In this document: piece after piece, positions 52,421 through 63,331 of the stretch
How positions within the stretch are numbered: the first letter of the stretch is position 1
How the letters are laid out: each line of letters opens with the position of its first letter
Assembly (NCBI GenBank): GCA_032433765.1
Contig: JAVIAB010000025.1
Coordinates: forward strand, 41,476,148-41,540,147
Origin: Megaustenia siamemsis
Taxonomy: Eukaryota > Mollusca > Gastropoda > Stylommatophora > Ariophantidae
DNA: 64,000 nt
Direction of reading: 5' to 3'
Notes under the pieces: generated by a model
What the model was told of the DNA's origin: nothing
Databases searched by the model: none
What the model saw: the letters and a program-made list of their open reading frames with translations, nothing else
Program-made: the position numbers and the translations under genes

Positions 52421-53100
52421 GTGCATCATCGCCGGTTGTTGTAGGCGATCATGTCCTTTCACAATCTATATCTATATTACATCGTATCAATTCTGTTGTT
52501 GACTGTTTCCCCATGACTTGAACAAAGCTATCTAGTATCTTCTGTCTTTGTCGAACTCTCTTTCCTTTATTTTGCCAGTTGTAACCAAGTATTCCAACTT
52601 TCCTCTTCTCATGATGTGCCTGAAAATGTTGTTGTGTTTTTTTTTCTGATGTTTCTTATGAGCTCCCTTTTTGTGTTGGCCTCTTTGAGAAGGGCCTCAT
52701 TGTTCATATTTTTAGCTTTCCAGGAAACTTTCAACATTTTTCTGAGAAATCACATCTTTGTGGTCTCTAATCGTCTGTTCATTTCTTTGTCTACTGCCCA
52801 TGATTCGCTTCCAAAGATCAGAATTGATTCTATATAGCACCAACGAAATCTGTCACTTTTATTGACACAGATTTGTTGCATAAGATAGTTGTCATTTTCT
52901 GAAATGCTATTTTGGCCTGAGCTATTCTGCTTTTTATTTCCGTGGTGCATCTTCCATCTGATGTTATTATTGTACCCAAGTATTTGAAGTGTTGCACTTG
53001 TTTCAGATTTGTCCTGTTTATTTTTATGTTGTATGATGGTGATGATAGTCTCTCCAATATGACAATTACTTTTGTTTTCTTACTATTCAGATTGAGACAC
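52420..53100 (-). pseudogene. LINE-A copy inserted in LINE-F
   Basis: Minus strand: MCLNLNSKKTKVIVILERLS, INRTNLKQVQHFKYLGTIIT, SDGRCTTEIKSRIAQAKIAF, QKMTTILCNKSVSIKVTDF (open, 53102-52830). Frameshifted continuation: ESILIFGSESWAVDKEMNRR, LKVSWKAKNMNNEALLKEAN-like, KLEYLVTTGKIKE, and a CATCATCATCATC start (TGA tail) at 52408-52420. Confidence 0.87.
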
Positions 53101-53290
53101 AACGAGCCTTCAATAAACGTTGTGGGAACACCGGACTCAAGAGCCGACCACGAAAATAATGGATTGATGGAGTATTAGAAACACTAGGAGACATAACAAC
53201 AGAAGAGGCCAAAAGAAGAGCAAAATACCGCTAACTATATCACCCCCTCGACGCTGAAAGGCAAAAGAGAGGAAAGAAGAAGAAGGAGAA
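53092..53290 (+). pseudogene. LINE-F 3' end (right of LINE-A)
   Basis: LRHNEPSINVVGTPDSRADH, ENNGLMEY and, in another frame, WIDGVLETLGDITTEEAKRR followed by AKYR, then the CTCGACGCTGAAAGGCAAAAG end and an AGAAGAAGAAGGAG tail (short, unexpanded). Confidence 0.82.
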
Positions 53291-53329
53291 CAGAATATAT
53301 AAAGAAACAACAGATAAAATGAAGGCCAG

Positions 53330-53815
53330 GTAATAAGGCAGAACGATCAAATTACAACACAACAAGGTTTCAATAAACTTTATGAAAACACCAGACTCAA
53401 GGGTCGACCACGAAAATGATGGATTGACGGAATATTTGAAACACTAGGGAACACAACAGCATCAACACTAGGGAACACAACAGCATCAACACTAGGGAAC
53501 ACAACAGCATCAACACTAGGGAACACAACAGCATCAACACTAGGGAACACAACAGCATCAACACTAGGGAACACAACAGCATCAACACTAGGGAACACAA
53601 CAGCATCAACACTAGGGAAACACAACAGCATCAACACTAGGGAACACAACAGCATCAACACTAGGGAACACAACAGCATCAACACTAGGGAACACAACAG
53701 CATCAACACTAGGAACACAACATCAGGTTGTTTTCTCAACAGAAGAGAAAAAGATCGCAAATTATAACTCCCTCGACGATGAAAGGCAAATGAGGAGGGA
53801 AAGAATGTGAAGAAT
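53330..53815 (+). pseudogene. LINE-F 3' fragment with a 24-bp array
   Basis: TTRFQ-like, KHQTQGSTTKMMD/WIDGIFETLGNTTAS, the array, then REKDRKL and TCCCTCGACGATGAAAGGCAAATGAGG-type end at 53770-53800. Confidence 0.8.
53445..53715. repeat. 24-bp minisatellite, about 11 copies, inside LINE-F
   Basis: ACACTAGGGAACACAACAGC plus ATCA. It amplifies the codons of TLGNTTAS, the same part of LINE-F that the 68-bp array amplifies at 17812-18290, but with a different period. Confidence 0.96.
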
Positions 53816-54014
53816 TGTTTGTATCACATGTAACCCAGTATCCAAAAAAGCCACACTAAAGTCGGATGTGTTGGGTCAAAAATATTAATGTCGCAACTTG
53901 CGGTAACTTAGAAAGAAACGCACTAACGCTCATTTAGCGTCTCTTTAAGTGAAGAGCTGAAAAAAATGGCCTTTTTCTCTCCAAAATTAGCTACAGAATG
54001 TGACAAAAGAATTT
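53816..54014. other. Spacer
   Basis: No gene. ACTAAAGTCGGATGTGTTGG near 53860 is the reverse complement of a family Y landmark. Confidence 0.4.
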
Positions 54015-55150
54015 ATGGTAATCGTTTGTCACATTTATACACCAATAATGATAATATGTGTTGTAAAGATAGTTTGTCACATTTATACACCAATAATGAT
54101 AATATGTGTTGTAAAGATAGTTTATCACATTTATATACCAATAATGGTAATATATGTTGTAAAGATAGTTTGTCACATTTATATACCAACAATGGTAATA
54201 TGTGCTGTAAAGATAGTTTGTCACATTTATATACCAACAATGATAATATGTGTTGTAAAGATAGTTTGTTACATTTATATACCAATAATGGTAATATGTG
54301 TTGTAAAGATATAGTTTGTCACATTTATACACCAACAATGATAATATGTGTTGTAAAGATAGTTTGTCACATTTATATACCAATAATGGTAATATGTGTT
54401 GTAAAGATAGTTTGTCACATTTATATACCAACAATGGTAATATGTGCTGTAAAGATAGTTTGTCACATTTATATACCAACAGTGGTAATATGTGTTGTAA
54501 AGATAGTTTGTCCCATTTATACACCAATAATGGTAATATGTGTTGTAAAGATAGTTTGTCACATTATATACCAACAATGGTAATATGTGCTGTAAAGATA
54601 GTTTGTCACATTTATATACCAACAGTAATGTAATATGTGTTGTAAAGATAGTTTGTCCCATTTATACACCAATAATGGTAATATGTGTTGTAAAGATAGT
54701 TTGTCACATTCATACACCAATAATGGTAATATGTGTTGTAAAGATAGTTTGTCACATTTATACACCATTAATGGTAATATGTATTGTAAAGATAGTTTGT
54801 CACATTTACACACCAATAATGGTAATATGTGTTGTAAAGATAGTTTGTCAAAATTTTAACCAACAATGGTAATATGTATTGTAAAGATAGTTTGTCACAT
54901 TTATACACCAATAATGGTAATATGTGTTGTAAAGATAGTTTGTCACATTTATACACAATAATGGTAATATGTGTTGTAAAGATAGTTTGTCACATTTATA
55001 CACCAATAATGGTAATATGTTGTTGTAAAGATAGTTTGTCACATTCATACACCAATAATGGTAATATGTGTTGTAAAGATAGTTTTGTCACATTCATACA
55101 CCATTAATGGTAATATGTGTTGTAAAGATAGTTTGTCACATTTATTGTTA
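54015..55150. repeat. 48-bp satellite array, about 23 copies
   Basis: AGTTTGTCACATTTATACAC, CAATAATGGTAATATGTG and TTGTAAAGAT form the 48-bp (16-codon) unit. Frames are open on both strands (SHLYTNNGNMCCKDSL on plus). Units with TATACC-AACAATGG alternate with TACACC-AATAATGG. Confidence 0.97.
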
Positions 55151-55204
55151 ACTGTTGGCGATTCCTTTTTCTTGATCAAGCAATTTGTAATGTTTTCGTT
55201 ACAC

Positions 55205-57135
55205 TTCAATCGGAGTGATGTAACTGTAATGGCAGCGATGTTATTGTAATGGTTGAGGTGTCATTGTAATGGTTGAGGTGTCATTGTAATGGTAGAGATG
55301 TTATTGTAATGGTAGAGATGTCATTGTAATGGTAGAGATGTTATTGTAATGGTAGAGATGTGTTGTAATGGTAGAGATGTTATTGTAATGGTAGAGATGT
55401 TGTTGTAATGGTAGAGATGTCATTGTAATGGTAGAGATGTCATTGTAATGGTAGAGATGTCATTGTAATGGTAGAGATGTCATTGTAATGGTAGAGATGT
55501 TATTGTAATGGTAGAGATGTTGTTGTAATGGTAGAGATGTTGTTGTAATGGTAGAGATGTCATTGTAATGGTAGAGATGTCATTGTAATGGTAGAGATGT
55601 CGTTGTAATGGTAGAGATGTTATTGTAATGGTAGAGATGTTGTTGTAATGGTAGAGATGTTGTTGTAATAGTAGAGATGTTTGTAATGGTAGAGATGTTG
55701 TTGTAATGGTAGAGATGTTGTTGTAATGGTAGAGATGTTGTTGTAATGGTAGAGATGTCGTTGTAATGGTAGAGATGTCATTGTAATGGTAGAGATGTTG
55801 TTGTAATAGTAGAGATGTCGTTGTAATGGTAGAGATATTATTGTAATGGTAGAGATGTTGTTGTAATGGTAGAGATGTCGTTGTAATGGTAGAGATGTCA
55901 TTGTAATGGTAGAGATGTTGTTGTAATAGTAGAGATGTCGTTGTAATGGTAGAGATATTATTGTAATGGTAGAGATGTTGTTGTAATGGTAGAGATGTTA
56001 TTGTAATGGTAGAGATGTTGTTGTAATAGTAGAGATGTTGTTGTAATGGTAGAGATGTTATTGTAATGGTAGAGATGTTGTTGTAATAGTAGAGATGTCG
56101 TTGTAATGGTAGAGATATTATTGTAATGGTAGAGATGTTGTTGTAATGGTAGAGATGTTATTGTATGGTAGAGATGTTATTGTAATGGTAGAGATGTTGT
56201 TGTAATAGTAGAGATATTATTGTAATGGTAGAGATGTTATTGTAATGGTAGAGATGTTGTTGTAATAGTAGAGATGTCGTTGTAATGGTAGAGATATTAT
56301 TGTAATGGTAGAGATGTTGTTGTAATGGTAGAGATGTTATTGTAATGGTAGAGATGTTATTGTAATGGTAGAGATGTCATTGTAATGGTAGAGATGTCAT
56401 TGTAATAGTAGAGATGTCGTTGTAATGGTAGAGATATTATTGTAATGGTAGAGATGTTGTTGTAATGGTAGAGATGTTATTGTAATGGTAGAGATGTTAT
56501 TGTAATGGTAGAGATGTTATTGTAATGGTAGAGATGTCATTGTAATGGTAGAGATGTCATTGTAATAGTAGAGATGTCGTTGTAATGGTAGAGATATTAT
56601 TGTAATGGTAGAGATGTTGTTGTAATGGTAGAGATGTTATTGTAATGTAGAGATGTTATTGTAGTGGTAGAGATGTTTTGTAATGGTAGAAATGTCATTG
56701 TAATGGTAGAGATGTCATTGTAATGGTATAGATGTCATTGTAATGGTAGAGATGTCATTGTAATGGTAGAGATGTTATTGTAATGGTAGAGATGTTATTG
56801 TAATGGTAGAGATGTCATTGTACTGGCAGCGATGTCATTATAATGGTAGAGATGTCATTGTAATGGTAGAGATGTCATTGTAATGATAGAGATGTCATTG
56901 TAATGGTAGAGATGTCATTGTAATGGTAGAGATGTTATTGTAATGGTAGAGATGTTATTGTAATGGTAGAGATGTCATTGTACTGGCAGCGATGTCATTA
57001 TAATGGTAGAGATGTTATTGTAATGGTAGAGATGTCATTGTAATGTAGAGATGTCATTGTACTGGCAGAGATGTCATTGTAATGGTAGAGATGTCATTGT
57101 AATGTTAGAGATGTCATGGTAATGTTACAAACGTC
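55205..57135. repeat. 20-bp satellite array, about 96 copies
   Basis: TTGTAATGGTAGAGATGT(T/C)(A/G) in strict 20-bp phase with TA, TG, CA and CG endings. Multi-unit blocks recur: the run 55800-55960 contains the same 120-bp order of variants twice, and blocks at 56280 and 56420 repeat likewise. Confidence 0.98.
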
Positions 57136-57184
57136 ATTGTTTCAAAGACTTGTGTCTTTCTCCTGTAATGTGTGATGTCCTGCA

Positions 57185-60035
57185 GTTGTAGACTGGTATC
57201 TCATTTCTGTAACGTGTCGTAATTATTGGATGGTATGGTTCTCCTGTGACGAATCGTAATTATTGGTTGGTATGGATCTCCTGTGACGAATCGTAATTAT
57301 TGGTTGGTATGAATCTCCTGTGAGGAATCGTAATTATTGGTTGGTATGAATCTCCTGTGAGGAATCGTAATTATTGGTTGGTATGGATCTTCTGTGACGA
57401 ATCGTAATTATTGGTGGTATGGATCTCCTGTGACGAATCGTAATTATTGGTTGGTATGGATCTCCTGTGACGAATCGTAATTATTGGTTGGTATGGATCT
57501 CCTGTGAGGAATCGTAATTATTGGTTGGTATGGATCTCCTCATAACATGTCGTAATTATTGGTTGGTATGGATCTCTATGCGACGAATTGTAATTATTGG
57601 TTGGTATGGATCTCCTGTGACGAATCGTAATTATTGGATGGTATGGATCTCCTGTGACGAATCGTAATTATTGGTTGGTATGGATCTCCCATAACATGTC
57701 GTAATTATTGGTTGGTATGGATCTCCCGTGACAAATCGTAATTATTGGTTCGTACCGATCTCCCGTGATATGTCATAATTATTTTTGGTATCGATCTCCT
57801 GTGACATGTGGCAAATATTACTTAGTATCGATCTTCTGCGATATGTCGTAATTGCTGGTTGGTATGGATCTCCCTTGATGAATTGTAATTATTGATTGGT
57901 ATCGATTTCCTGCCAGAGGTTGTAATTATAGGCTGACATCAAGTTTTAACTTTTTTTAAATATATCGATCTTCTGTAACGATCTGTATTTATTGATTGGT
58001 ATTGATCTGTATTTATTGATTGGTATTGATCTGTAACAAGTTGTAATTGGTGGTTGGTGTCGATCTTCTATAAAAAAAAAAAAAAAAGTAAAGTACCCCC
58101 GTCACGCCAAGTGACGTATAGGGAATATGGTGTTAGTGACCATAAATTGTACACACCTTCGGCACATGATTTTTGGGGTAATGTGGTCGGTATTACGACC
58201 GTGTTGCTTTACTTTACCAGAAAAAAATATCCGGTACCCAATTAAGGCTGGGTGAACCCAGAAGCCTTCGACCAGGATCGAACTCGACCTCTTGTCCTTT
58301 TCAGTCACGTTCAATAACCACTGCGGTATCGCGGCTCCCATCGATCTTCTATAACGAGTTGAAACTGGTGTTTGGTATCGATCTTCTATAACGAGTTGAA
58401 ACTGGTGTTTGGTATCGATCTTCTATAACGAGTTGAAACTGGTGTTTGGTATCGATCTTCTATAACGAGTTGAAACTGGTGTTTGGTATCGATCTTCTAT
58501 AACGAGTTGAAACTGGTGTTTGGTATCGATCTTCTATAACGAGTTGAAACTGGTGTTTGGTATCGATCTTCTATAACGAGTTGAAACTGGTGTTTGGTAT
58601 CGATCTTCTATAACGAGTTGAAACTGGTGTTTGGTATCGATCTTCTATAACGAGTTGAAACTGGTGTTTGGTATCGATCTTCTATAACGAGTTGAAACTG
58701 GTGTTTGGTATCGATCTTCTATAACGAGTTGAAACTGGTGTTTGGTATCGATCTTCTATAACGAGTTGAAACTGGTGTTTGGTATCGATCTTCTATAACG
58801 AGTTGAAACTGGTGTTTGGTATCGATCTTCTATAACGAGTTGAAACTGGTGTTTGGTATCGATCTTCTATAACGAGTTGAAACTGGTGTTTGGTATCGAT
58901 CTTCTATAACGAGTTGAAACTGGTGTTTGGTATCGATCTTCTATAACGAGTTGAAACTGGTGTTTGGTATCGATCTTCTATAACGAGTTGAAACTGGTGT
59001 TTGGTATCGATCTTCTATAACGAGTTGAAACTGGTGTTTGGTATCGATCTTCTATAACGAGTTGAAACTGGTGTTTGGTATCGATCTTCTATAACGAGTT
59101 GAAACTGGTGTTTGGTATCGATCTTCTATAACGAGTTGAAACTGGTGTTTGGTATCGATCTTCTATAACGAGTTGAAACTGGTGTTTGGTATCGATCTTC
59201 TATAACGAGTTGAAACTGGTGTTTGGTATCGATCTTCTATAACGAGTTGAAACTGGTGTTTGGTATCGATCTTCTATAACGAGTTGAAACTGGTGTTTGG
59301 TATCGATCTTCTATAACGAGTTGAAACTGGTGTTTGGTATCGATCTTCTATAACGAGTTGAAACTGGTGTTTGGTATCGATCTTCTATAACGAGTTGAAA
59401 CTGGTGTTTGGTATCGATCTTCTATAACGAGTTGAAACTGGTGTTTGGTATCGATCTTCTATAACGAGTTGAAACTGGTGTTTGGTATCGATCTTCTATA
59501 ACGAGTTGAAACTGGTGTTTGGTATCGATCTTCTATAACGAGTTGAAACTGGTGTTTGGTATCGATCTTCTATAACGAGTTGAAACTGGTGTTTGGTATC
59601 GATCTTCTATGACGAGTTGAAACTGGTGTTTGGTATCGATCTTCTATAACGAGTTGAAACTGGTGTTTGGTATCGATCTTCTATGACGAGTTGAAACTGG
59701 TGTTTGGTATCGATCTTCTATAACGAGTTGAAACTGGTGTTTGGTATCGATCTTCTATAACGAGTTGAAACTGGTGTTTGGTATCGATCTTCTATAACGA
59801 GTTGAAACTGGTGTTTGGTATCGATCTTCTATAACGAGTTGAAACTGGTGTTTGGTATCGATCTTCTATAACGAGTTGAAACTGGTGTTTGGTATCGATC
59901 TTCTATAACGAGTTGAAACTGGTGTTTGGTATCGATCTTCTATAACGAGTTGAAACTGGTGTTTGGTATCGATCTTCTATAACGAGTTGAAACTGGTGTT
60001 TGGTATCGATCTTCTGTAACAAGTTGTACTTAGAT
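57185..60035. repeat. 37-bp satellite: old diverged part and young homogeneous core
   Basis: 57185-58060: TGGTATGGATCTCCTGTGAC and GAATCGTAATTATTGGT, diverged. 58341-60030: TCTTCTATAACGAGTTGAAA and CTGGTGTTTGGTATCGA, about 46 copies almost without differences. Both have 37-bp periods and align (GGTAT.GATCT.CT...ACGA.T). SINE1 at 58073-58340 sits on the boundary. Confidence 0.96.
58073..58340 (-). mobile_element. SINE1, full length, within the 37-bp satellite
   Basis: Minus strand GGGAGCCGCGATACCGCAGT head, B box AGTTCGATCCTGG, usual body, poly-A tail (58072-58087 on plus). Target duplication TCGATCTTCTATA at 58060-58072 and 58341-58353 is the satellite sequence itself. Confidence 0.93.
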
Positions 60036-60047
60036 GTTGGTATCTAT

Positions 60048-60168
60048 CAAATCGAAAAATATTCAATAACCATTTAAGCCTGAATGAACCTGAGCCGTCG
60101 ATCAGGATCGAACCCTACCTCTTGCCATCCTAGTCCAGTTCACTAACCCCTGAGCTATCGCGGCTCCC
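60048..60168 (-). mobile_element. SINE1 5'-half fragment at satellite right edge
   Basis: Minus-strand head GGGAGCCGCGATAGCTCAGG, B box GGGTTCGATCCTG; the 3' half is missing or decayed. Its head abuts CATCGATATTCTATAACGAG, the same satellite position used by the SINE at 58340. Confidence 0.8.
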
Positions 60169-61150
60169 ATCGATATTCTATAACGAGTTGTAATTGGTGT
60201 TTTAGATTCGATTTTCTGTAGTGAGTTGTAGTTGGTATCGATCGTATGTGGAAGTAACAAATGTTTACTGATAGTGGACCTCTCTTGGCAAGTTGTAAAT
60301 ATTGTCTAATGTCGATCTGCAATTATTAGCTAGTAGCGCATCCTGTGACAAGCAGTGTAATTCTTATCACGTGTTACAAATTAATTTGTTACCGGACTTG
60401 TTCTTGAATCAACATTACGACAGTCGGTCCATTTTCTCGGCTCATGATGACGTTTGTAAGGCTTACACTCTGCCAGCGACCTCTGGTGGACGAAGTCTCA
60501 ACTGACAACCGCTGTGATTTGTGCTGTCAGGGACGATAAGTTGACAGCTGACACTAGCTAAGTTGAACTTGTGAAACGTGTGTGACGAATGCTGTTGTGT
60601 TGTTATTGTTGTTGCTGCTTATATGCAAGCTGTTTGTTTATTCCTGTCTTGTTCTCGTACAATGAACCGCTGCACGCACTAGTTCCGTATATTTTTCTTA
60701 TCTTTCTACACGATGTTATGCTACACTGATGCTAGATGTCAGAAGTGTGATTGTGTGGGATTTGTACGTGTCAGAATGGGAATTTGATGACGTAACTAGG
60801 TTAAGGTTGTGATTTAAGAGATGTCTTCATTGCTTACGTCAAAATGAGAGGAAATAACCCACTTTCTGTTCAGTAGCAAAGACACCACGTGTGGATGTGG
60901 ATGTATTCAAGAATTAGGATTTCAGTCTTCTATTCCGCAGTTGTTGTGTGTGTTTGTGTCTTTCACATTCGTTTCGTGCTGGACTTTTTAGTTTATTACT
61001 TATCCGTTCACTTTAAAAATATAATTTGTATGTGATTTCCATACACGTCGATCTGTGGGGGTTTTAATTGTGTAGCTTTGTGGTGAACACTTGAATAACC
61101 TACACGAGTAGGTGTAAAATTATTCAATCACATAAGTGTGGTAGAAGTGT
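60169..61150. other. Residual 37-bp units, then unique DNA
   Basis: Decayed satellite units reach about 60310. 60320-61150 is unique, with no recognised gene; GACAGCTGACACTAGCTAAG and several TGACA motifs near 60530-60560. A possible non-coding conserved stretch but untested. Confidence 0.4.
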
Positions 61151-61390
61151 GGGTTTACGTGTGAAGGATGTTGAGAATAGCATGGACAGCTAAGAAGGGT
61201 AATGAAAAAGTTCTGAAAGAGGCCAAAGCAAAAAGAGAACTAATTTCAATATTAGGAAGAAACAATCATTATTTTTTGGTCATGTAATGAGAAGAGAACA
61301 ACTGAAATATATTGTAACAACTGGGAAAATTGAGGGACGAAGAGATAGAGGGAAGCAAAGTGAAAAGATACCAGACAGCTTAAGAGAATG

Positions 61391-61733
61391 GTAAAGGTAA
61401 AGTACGAGACTTGACCGGCGTCTTAGCACGCGAATTTACACCCATATGTGCTCGGCGCCGCCTATCCAGAAATGTTCGGAGATTTCTGTATACTGTCGCC
61501 TCAAGCATCGAAACTCAGATGCGAGGCGACATTCCTCACTTTCCAAGGGGGTAATACCCTGGTACCCATTTCTGCCAACGGCTGGGTCGACTGTGGGTTT
61601 TTTTTTTTTTCAACCACGAGTACAACTCACACTGCTCCCAGCGGGAATCGAACACGGGTTGTCCGAACGTCGGTAGTCCAGTCGGGTGGTTTTCCCAACT
61701 AGGCTACCGAGGCCCCCCCCCCCCCCCCCCCCC
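61391..61733 (-). mobile_element. SINE2, full length, in LINE-A
   Basis: Reverse complement begins GGCCTCGGTAGCCTAGTTGG (A box TAGCCTAGTTGG) with B box GTGTTCGATTCCC, then a body of about 250 bp. A 9-bp duplication AGAGAATGG lies at 61383-61391 and 61737-61745. A run of about 20 C sits beside the head. tRNA-derived but unrelated in body to SINE1. Confidence 0.88.
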
Positions 61734-61744
61734 TAGAGAGAATG

Positions 61745-62045
61745 GTTTGGCAGAAGGTCAACAACAGAATGATTTGCAGAAGGGCAGAAGGTCAACAACA
61801 GAATGATTTGGCAGAAGGTCAACAACAGAATGATTTGGCAGAAGGTCAACAACAGAATGATTTGGCAGAAGGTCAACAACAGAATGATTTGGCAGAAGGT
61901 CAACAACAGAATGATTTGGCAGAAGGTCAACAACAGAATGATTTGCAGAAGGTCAACAACAGAATGATTTGGCAGAAGGTCAACAACAGAATGATTTGGC
62001 AGAAGGTCAACAACAGAATGATTTGGCAGAAGGTCAACAACAGAA
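61745..62045. repeat. 27-bp minisatellite, about 11 copies, inside LINE-A
   Basis: GATTTGGCAGAAGGTCAACA and ACAGAAT repeat. In unexpanded LINE-A copies (for example 37905-37945) GAATGGCTTGG and GAAATGATAAA stand 27 bp apart, giving the founder boundaries. Confidence 0.96.
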
Positions 62046-62184
62046 ATTATAAATAACTATCGAGATCGAAAGTTGTGGAAAGACATGATCACCTACGCCA
62101 GTAGGCGTGATACTTAATGATGACGATAAGTATTTATTGTAACAAAGATAAATGTATTTCAATATTAGTACAACAAAGAATAAC

Positions 62185-62410
62185 CAGCCTGCATAACATG
62201 GTTCGTTACACAGAACGTAGATCACGCTGTCTTGGTGACTGACTCTCAAAGTGTGCTACAGAAGACTGACAGTGTCTGCGGCAGGAGTGGATGCAGCTCT
62301 GGGATGGCTCTACAGTGAGAGCGTTAGCCTGGGTGTACTGTCCATGGCATGCTAGTGTACACGGCAATGAATTGTTGATGTTATTGCGTTCGCCAGCTTT
62401 CAACTCTGAC
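62185..62410 (+). pseudogene. LINE-D-like RNase H fragment
   Basis: HAVLVTDSQSVLQKTDSV (catalytic Asp in TDS), a frameshift, then WMQLWDGSTVRALAWVYCPW and HASVHGNELL. The His motif reads HASVHGNE, a decayed HAGVHGNE. It is the unexpanded relative of 4470-4900: it has GGTGTACTGTCC once and AGTGTACACGGC one unit later. Confidence 0.75.
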
Positions 62411-62424
62411 GAAGTCCCTAGAGA

Positions 62425-62680
62425 CTAGGAACTGAATTTTGCGTGCTAATCCATTTTTTCCCTGGCAGCCGTGTGCACAGGGGTCCCTCGCCGCACAGGT
62501 AGATAACTCCGACTTCGGAGGTACTCATGTTTTTTTCCGTCGATGAGTATCTGACGTTTCTAGCCGGGCCTCGCTGCTGAGACTAGGGGTGGTTGCCACA
62601 AAGAGAAATCATAAATAACCTCTCTGTCCCGAGGCCGGCGTCTTGCCTTGAGATCAACCAGTCACCCATGGACTTGGAAT
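62425..62680 (-). mobile_element. SINE3, internally deleted copy
   Basis: The reverse complement starts TGGTTGATCTCAAGGCAAGA and CGCCGGCCTCGGGACAGAGA, then jumps to the body end (GGCAACCACCCCTAGTCTCA, CACACGGCTGCCAGGGAAAA). About 200 bp present in 48370-48600, including the B box, is missing. Confidence 0.72.
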
Positions 62681-62964
62681 ATGAGGAAACTGCAACAAGG
62701 AACACTTTTCATGCATAGCCTGCAATGGTTCCTGCCGCCTATCCACCATATACCGGAAGTTCACGTCCTTCCGAAAGTTATGTTCGTCATATTTCTTTAA
62801 AAATGTATAGCGCTTGATGATGTTAGGCCATCGTTTTTGACTCCAATTCCCAACATATAAGCACGTAGTTAGTCGTCAGATTATCCCCGTCGCACATCAA
62901 ACAACAGACCGTAAGATTAGCGTACGGCCGGTCTAGGGATTTACGATGAGCCATTACGATGACG
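62681..62964. other. Unassigned stretch
   Basis: No recognisable gene, repeat or SINE. Confidence 0.4.
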
Positions 62965-63330
62965 ATGAAGTAAAGAAATTAGAATCAGAATAGCTAAAGC
63001 AGCAATGTCTTTCAGAAGCCTTGAAAAGTTGTGGAAATCAAAACTCATCAGCACAAACACACAACTTAGGCTATTCAAATAAAATGTACTATCAACCCTT
63101 ACGTATGCGTGTGAATGCTGGAAAACAACAAGACACATACAAACAAAGTTGAACGCATTCGAAAATAAATGTCTAAGGAAAATACTTGGTATACCGTAGA
63201 ACGAATTCAAAACAAACGAGGAAATTAGAGAAATCACCAATCAACCACTAATATTTTAAGTAATAAAGAAAAGACGATGGTCATATGTCGGACATGTGAT
63301 GAGAAGAGATAATAACCGAATAAGGTTAGA
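62965..63330 (+). pseudogene. LINE-B RT C-terminal fragment
   Basis: RIAKAAMSFRSLEKLWKSKL, ISTNTQLRLFK-stop, VLSTLTYACECWKTTRHIQT, KLNAFENKCLRKILGIP, NEFKTNEEIREITNQPLIF, KKRRWSYVGHVMRRDNNRIR. About 90 percent like the reverse of 25990-26353. It is cut at 63330 by the 43-bp array. Confidence 0.85.
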
Positions 63331-63331
63331 G

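Larger units (their letters stand above)
61155..62125 (+). pseudogene. LINE-A 3' part carrying SINE2 and a 27-bp array
   Basis: MLRIAWTAKKGNEKVLKEAK, AKRELISILGRNNHYFLVM, KIEGRRDRGKQSEKIPDSLR before the SINE2 at 61391. After it WQKVNNRM is repeated, then NYK-stop, DHDHLRQ and a TGATGACGATAAG end near 62117. Same family as 37415-38020. Confidence 0.87.
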
